Origin: Branchiostoma floridae
Lineage: Eukaryota; Chordata; Leptocardii; Amphioxiformes; Branchiostomatidae
DNA length: 64,000 nucleotides
Assembly (NCBI RefSeq): GCF_000003815.2
Contig: NC_049983.1
Coordinates: 11,225,870-11,289,869, forward strand
Reading direction: 5' to 3'
Shown here: one piece after another, positions 59,034 through 64,000 of the stretch
Layout of the letters: every line of letters begins with the position of its first letter
Numbering within the stretch: position 1 is the stretch's first letter
Translations under genes and position numbers: made by a program
The notes under the pieces: model-generated
Database searches by the model: none
What the model saw: the letters and a program-made list of their open reading frames with translations, nothing else
Told to the model about the DNA's origin: nothing

Positions 59034-62000
59034 GAGGCTGTTACCCTGAACGAGAGGGATGAGGGGATTTTTCAAATGCGCTAGACTCTTTCCCATTTGC
59101 CACAGCAAGATCTGCTTGGAGATTAACAACAGACAGCGTGTTTGACAGAAAGCGTATGCAGAGAATATCGACTGATTCTACGTCAAAAGTACTCTCTTAA
59201 AGATTAAGTGCTAGGTCATACAAGTAGCAGCTTTGATTTAGCACCGACTTTATGTTACATTGTCAGCTCCCACATGTTCTTTATATCACGTGATATTGTG
59301 GCTCACATATACAGTCAGGATTTCAGTTCTACTAATTGACAGCTTACAATTCTTATTGAATGTAGAAGAAACACATCGCAACATTGTTACTCCTAAAATA
59401 TTGTGTAGAAATGCAACATTCCATCACTTGGCTTTCCTTTGTTTTACAAAGGAAATCATTGATCATCACCCTCATCCAACCTCACAAACTACTCTGTATT
59501 TCACAAGATTTCTTCCTTCAAAACGTACGAATACAAACATGTTTACTTTGAACACAGGAAAATATGTGCAGAAGAAAAGATGAGACACATGTTCGCAGTA
59601 CATATTGTAGCCAGAACTTTGCCTCTATCGCCTCAGGCCATGGTTGTTTTTGTCTTTTCCTCATTGGTAAGCGTGACGTCCGGCCCTGTGATAACAAGAG
59701 GGGAAAGATGTGTCAACATGGTACTGATGTTGACCTTTCAGTAAGGTGCTATTCTATATGTAACCGCAAGGCAGCGAGTTGGGCAGATTGAAGATATGAG
59801 CATTTCCTTCGTAAAGATGTGATCCCAGCTCTAGTAAAATTTCAACAATCTCGGGCAAACTCTTGATAAAGAAAGAGCAGATTTTTTTAGACTTGTCTGA
59901 GATACAGCAACAGGCACAGTTCAGCGAACTCTTTCATATGGCCAGGACCTATATCATTTGGTGACTTTTAAGGTCCAGACATTCTATACGATTGTGGAAT
60001 GATTTGTCTGCAACCTCAATCCGTGAAAAATGAATACCTTTTCAGTATAACAAATGAATTGTCTGTTATTTTTCCACCGTTTGATATTTGTGCAATGTAA
60101 TCTTCTATGTGAAAATGCTTTCATTGGTTGCCTCTGCAATAGGTTGTTGACTCTCATGGACCAGAAANNNNNNNNNNNNNNNNNNNNNNNNNNNNNNNNN
60201 NNNNNNNNNNNNNNNNNNNNNNNNNNNNNNNNNNNNNNNNNNNNNNNNNNNNNNNNNNNNNNNNNNNATGTTTGATATCTAACCTGTTTAGCTTGAAAAG
60301 TAGCACGTTACGCTCTGTCCATATTTTAGTCAGTGCCAACTCATACGCACGTTCAAACTTTGAGAAGCATCACTCCTAAGCTGACAAATATTCTATCCAA
60401 TCATTCACACGTGTTCGATCGATTGGCAAAGCAAATGGGCACAACATAACGGTCTAGAGAAATGCAATTTGAGTGAGGGGCACAAGAAAATTAGCAAGAT
60501 TCATTTTGTAGACAAAGCAATCTGGTGATTGGCCTATCATTGGCCTATTTCCAAAGCATTTCAACCCTTTTTTTAGCACGATTGGTTTGTAGACAATCTG
60601 GTGTTAAGTATGATTGGCCTATTTTCAACGCTATTCATCCGTGTATGCTAATGATTCAGATAACGCAGCAAGCAAGCAGCCAATCGGATTGCTCTGGGAA
60701 TTCTATGTACCTGCTCCTGTCATGTCCTCCAGTCTTACGCCTTTGGGGGTCCTGGCAACGAAAAGTGGGGACTACTTCACATTGTGTTACCAAAATAACA
60801 AAAATCAAACAAAAGGACAAATGAAAACAAAATGAAAGTAACACACCAAGGAACGAATACGGTCTAAGATGCATGGATAGCCAGCGGTAAATTCAAGCAT
60901 ATATTTCGGCTGATAAGGTAGAACTCATGGGCTGAAACAGTGTTGTTTCCTATTGGACATCAAAAATTGTCTTCAGTTCTTTTGCATTCATACTTAGAGT
61001 AAAAAAAAGTTTATTCCAGACCTCCTCAGTGGCACTGACGAAAGATAGTGGACATTATCTGAAACGTCTGTTTTCAAAGTCATATCCAGTTGCTTGAGTA
61101 ACTGCTTTTGGCGTATCTTGATTATTACCTGGATGTCCAACCTTTATCGACGATCCTGTTATATATCTGTGTACACTCAGTGGGAGTAACTTCTTTTTGG
61201 CTTATAACGTTATATACCTGTTAAGGGTAGCGGCGCGGGCCTTCCGGCGCCACAGAACGGCACCGACGATGACGGCCGCCACCAGCACCAGCCCGGCCAC
61301 AAGGATAGCGGGCCACCACCCAACCTTCCGGCCAGGCAGAGCAGGGTCGTCCTTCTGGTCAATTTGGTTTTGACGGAACTACACAGAGAAACAAGACACA
61401 AAATTATAGAGATTATAGTGTTGGCTGTGCATTGTTTTATGCTGCAAAAAGAAGATCCAACGACATGATAACAAGAACAGTACTACAATGGACCCTAATG
61501 GGGAGTAGAAACATTAAGAACGGTCTAGAATCTTCTGGCAACCACACAAAGAACTACATCCAAAGAGTATCCCAGGAAATGAATTCGAAGAGCTTTTGTT
61601 ACCGTGCTACATACCGGGACTGGCGTTAAGAGTTACAAATAATTGATATCATCATACACGGCTTTTGGATAAATGCTTTCATAATACCGAAAAATGTAGA
61701 AAGCATTGGGGGAAAAAAATTGTCGTGGAGATGTTGGAAATGACTACATTTCTAGAGTTAGCTATTTATCTCATTCTTTTAGCTCAAAAAAGTATTTCTC
61801 ATGAAAAGCTTGATTATTACAAAATATGTGATAGTGATGAGTAAAACCTTTGTCTCATTTTTTCATTTCTCATGAAAAGCTTGATTATTACAAAATATGT
61901 GATAGTGATGAGTAAAACCTTTGTCTCATTTTTTCGCCAACAAGGATTTTCATTCTTCTTCTGGAGAATAAATGTGATAGCAACCCCTTTATCACATTTA

Positions 62001-63656
62001 TTCTCCATAGAGAGATCCAGAAACTTTCTTCTGGAGAATAAATGTGATAGCAACCCCTTTATCACATTTATTCTCCAGAAGAAGATTGTAGTAACACTTA
62101 TTTGGTGAATTAATGTGATATAAAAACCTAAATCCTTTATCACATCTTTTTCAGTTATCACGACATTTTTTTATATACTTTTCAGTGCTAAATAAATGTG
62201 ATAAATAATCAGGTCTACATTTCTGGTATAATCGAACCTCTCATACGGTGATTGTGAATGATGAAAGTGATAATTAATGATAAAAGATAGTATCATCTTG
62301 ACACAAAAATAACGGCTATATACAGTATTTGGCAGAAAGATGACGAAGCGAAGGTGCCTACCAAGTTCATCCTTGTCCTGTCGATAGTCTCGAACATGCA
62401 GGCGCTCTGGCAGTCGTACAGGGACATGAAGTTGTTCTTGTTGCCGCCGCAGCCGGTGAAGGTGAACACGTCACACTTGGAGGTGGTCGGGTCGTAGAAG
62501 TAGCGCTGGAAGGACGACTGGCAGTTTCCCTTCTCCACCGGCATGGAGCACGTGGCATGGATGTGGTCTAAGATGTGGTAAAAATGGCTGAGTGAATAAC
62601 ATGTTTGTAAAAATTTTTAAGGTCGGGCGGGGTCGTAGAAGTAGCGCTGGAAGGACGACTGGCAGTTTCCCTTCTCCACCGGCATGGAACAGGTGGCGTG
62701 GATGTGGTCTAAGAACAGGTGTGGTAAAAATGGCTGTGTGAATAACATGTTTGTAACATTCTTGTACAATTTTATGTTTCAACCGTACCACAGGTTTGGG
62801 TTGAAATATATTGTTTTTCCTTATGATTCTTCTTCTTCTCCCATCAAATTTTCAAATCGATTCATCGCTGTCATTCCAAGTTCGGCCAAACGACCTGAAA
62901 TTTGTATAAGGGTAGAGCGTGCAAATGGTTGGTATGGTTAACCATATATAATTGCCTTTTTCAGTAGGATGAACTTCTAATTTAAAGAAAAAATTGTACT
63001 TTTTGTTTGCTTTAAGACTAAGACAATGACAATGTGTTACTGCGCCCAAGTTAACAATCCATCTTAACTGTACCACATTTAAAAAGCAAAATAAACTTGA
63101 TTGTTAAAACATACTAGTATTAGCAATACCGATAATAATATGAAACAATGGATACAGCTCGCTAACCCTCTTAGTCATGGGGTGATGTGATTTATATATC
63201 ATCTTGAACATGCCAGTCAAACAAAGCTAGAAGCGCCTTGTGACTTCTATGTAGATTCGGGTAATTGTTTTAAATCTATAGTCAAGAGGAATCGACGGCG
63301 ATCCCTTGAGTTCATCAGATCAAACTAAATTTAGATTGCAAATGTACTTATGCTCATCTGAAGAATTTTTTTAAGAAACCCACCTTCACAGACAGAATGG
63401 CAGTCCGCCATTGTCAGGAAGTTGTTCCTGTTCCCCTTGCAGCCGCCGTACACGAACTGGTCACACCGGCCCAGGGTCGGGTTGAAGAAGTAGCGGTTCT
63501 TCATGGCCTTGCACGGGCCCTTCTGGGCGGACATCAGACAGACGTCTCCCGTGACGGGGACCGGCGGGCGGGTCCGGGCCGGCTGATAGGGCTTGAGGGT
63601 CCCTTTCACTGCGGTATCCATGGCGTTTCGGAGTCGCGACTCCAGAACGGGAGCTT
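58896..63656 (-). CDS. Membrane-anchored double Kunitz serine protease inhibitor (HAI/SPINT type), 5' end beyond window
   Basis: Minus-strand exons at 63384-63656 (Kunitz 1), 62362-62567 (Kunitz 2) and 61218-61378 (juxtamembrane, transmembrane segment, start of tail) join in frame. Both Kunitz domains have six cysteines with the canonical spacing 8-15-7-12-3. Kunitz 1 has Lys at P1 (GPCK), predicting trypsin-like targets; Kunitz 2 has Gln at P1 (GNCQ). The exon at 61218-61378 encodes FRQNQIDQKDDPALPGRK, then a hydrophobic helix (WWPAILVAGLVLVAAVIVGAVLW) and the basic stop-transfer RRKARAA. This K1-K2-TM order resembles vertebrate hepatocyte growth factor activator inhibitors, which control matriptase-like proteases at epithelial surfaces. 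Signal peptide and upstream domains lie past 63656. The tail exon is uncertain. Confidence 0.8.
59130..61217 (-). other. Probable 3' intron(s) of the Kunitz gene
   Basis: AT-rich sequence with an N gap at 60168-60267. Direct repeats of GATTGGCCTAT occur at about 60525-60630, and a retroelement-tail-like GACGAAAGATAGTGGACATT lies near 61037. No exon could be supported. Confidence 0.35.
61218..61378 (-). CDS. Transmembrane exon of the Kunitz protein
   Basis: A 161-nt exon with acceptor CTCTGTGTAG and donor AACAG|GTATAT. A roughly 21-residue Ala/Val/Leu helix follows an acidic-basic stalk, and RRRKAR marks the cytoplasmic side. It enters in phase 0, matching the Kunitz 2 exon end, and leaves in phase 2, so at least one more coding exon lies at lower coordinates. 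Confidence 0.82.
61794..62084. repeat. Perfect 71-bp tandem duplication followed by two long hairpins
   Basis: 61794-61864 and 61865-61935 are identical. Then 61963-62006 and 62033-62076 are each a perfect palindrome: 17-bp arms (GGAGAATAAATGTGATA and its complement) around the same 10-base loop GCAACCCCTT. In the second hairpin the arms extend to 22 bp. Further GTGATA/TATCAC copies continue to about 62210. Located in the Kunitz gene intron between the Kunitz 2 and transmembrane exons. Confidence 0.85.
62362..62567 (-). CDS. Kunitz domain 2 exon
   Basis: A 206-nt exon with acceptor TCTTAG and donor GTAGGC. It encodes a full Kunitz domain from CSMPVEKGNC to DCQSACMFE with correct Cys spacing, then ETIDRTRMNL. 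P1 is Gln rather than Arg or Lys, and the GGC-type turn reads TGCGGNKNNF. Its first half is duplicated 141 bp away (62617-62708). Confidence 0.9.
62617..62708 (-). pseudogene. Partial duplicate of the Kunitz 2 exon ending in a stop codon
   Basis: A near-identical copy of the first half of the Kunitz 2 exon, including its acceptor (TTCTTAG) and entry phase. It covers the segment from CSMPVEKGNCQSS to RYFYDP, then diverges to ARP and TAA (62617-62619). Cysteines 3-6 are missing. It arose from a tandem duplication with a 141-bp period (compare GTCGTAGAAG at 62491 and 62632) that also copied intron sequence. It is either a dead half-exon or an alternative terminal exon giving a soluble product with Kunitz 1 but no membrane anchor. 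Confidence 0.75.
63384..63656 (-). CDS. Kunitz domain 1 exon
   Basis: A 273-nt exon with acceptor GTTAG (minus strand) and donor GTGGGT. A Pro-rich lead (YQPARTRPPVPVTGD) precedes a complete Kunitz/BPTI domain from CLMSAQKGPC to DCHSVCE. All six Cys are present, with P1 Lys after the second Cys and the conserved YFF, GGC and NNF segments. The GC content is much higher than in the flanking introns, typical of real coding sequence here. Confidence 0.9.
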
Positions 63657-64000
63657 CTAACACAAACATGAAATCCTTAGTAACTGAAGACTAGGAATGG
63701 AACAAATATCTCAATCTACCGTTTAAATGACAACCTTTAAACTCTATACTTCTCTTTACTTTATACTTATTTTTTATCTTTATACTTAACACAAACTCAA
63801 TGATTAAACATGAAAGGGTACTGCAGACACACCACATGAACCACTTCTTCAAAGTTTGAATAATGTCGTGCTAGATGAAAGCATTTTCTTTCTTCAACTA
63901 GTTTAACTGTAATATCCAACACAAAGATTGGACTCACCCAAATTTCAAGTTAAGCATTTCCTTTCTTTTCTGACTTTCTTTGTTTTTCTTTCCATCTTTT

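Noticed and set aside
61794..62084. CRISPR-like array
   Set aside because: The repeats are two tandem copies and two palindromes in a eukaryotic intron, without multiple unique spacers or cas genes.

Overview
This is a eukaryotic genomic window from an invertebrate chordate. Small exons are separated by introns full of short DNA transposons, tRNA-derived SINEs and tandem micro-duplications. Protein family make-up and repeat style suggest a cephalochordate (amphioxus, Branchiostoma); that assignment is inference from the sequence alone. There are four runs of N: 18508-18607, 26963-27062, 58360-58882 and 60168-60267. Almost all open reading frames over 60 codons here are chance frames in introns. 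The real coding sequence lies in short exons that I placed by splice sites, reading-frame continuity and family similarity.

Layout. (1) 1-8103: gene-free upstream DNA with a 2.3 kb inverted-repeat transposon (3477-5758) that holds a second nested element (3549-4619). (2) 8104-46959, plus strand: a complete gene of about 38 coding exons for a voltage-gated calcium channel alpha-2/delta subunit, closest to the vertebrate alpha2delta-3/4 type. It encodes about 1,106 residues with a signal peptide, VWA_N region, VWA domain with a MIDAS site, Cache-like regions and a C-terminal GPI-anchor signal. It has a pair of apparently mutually exclusive exons (39773-39872 and 39929-40022) and a possible 18-nt microexon. 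(3) 46960-54115: 3' UTR and intergenic DNA, including an isolated CCAAT-octamer-TATA promoter-like cluster near 51322-51378. (4) 54116-57602, plus strand: a six-exon gene for a 620-residue protein. It has an N-terminal CARD-like domain, a second death-fold domain, an acidic linker with four copies of an EEIEEC motif, a coiled coil and a clear C-terminal death domain. (5) About 58896-63656, minus strand: the 3' part of a membrane-anchored two-Kunitz-domain protease inhibitor of HAI/SPINT type. Its 5' end lies beyond 64000. It contains a partly duplicated Kunitz exon that ends in a stop codon.

The three genes have no obvious shared pathway. The alpha-2/delta subunit would act at the outer face of the plasma membrane in calcium-channel trafficking. 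The death-fold protein would be an intracellular adaptor of apoptosis or innate immunity. The Kunitz protein would inhibit serine proteases at the cell surface. The last two genes are convergent (tail to tail). Mobile DNA shapes the splice environment of the calcium-channel gene: one MITE starts 13 nt after a splice donor, and tandem duplications abut the acceptors of at least three exons.
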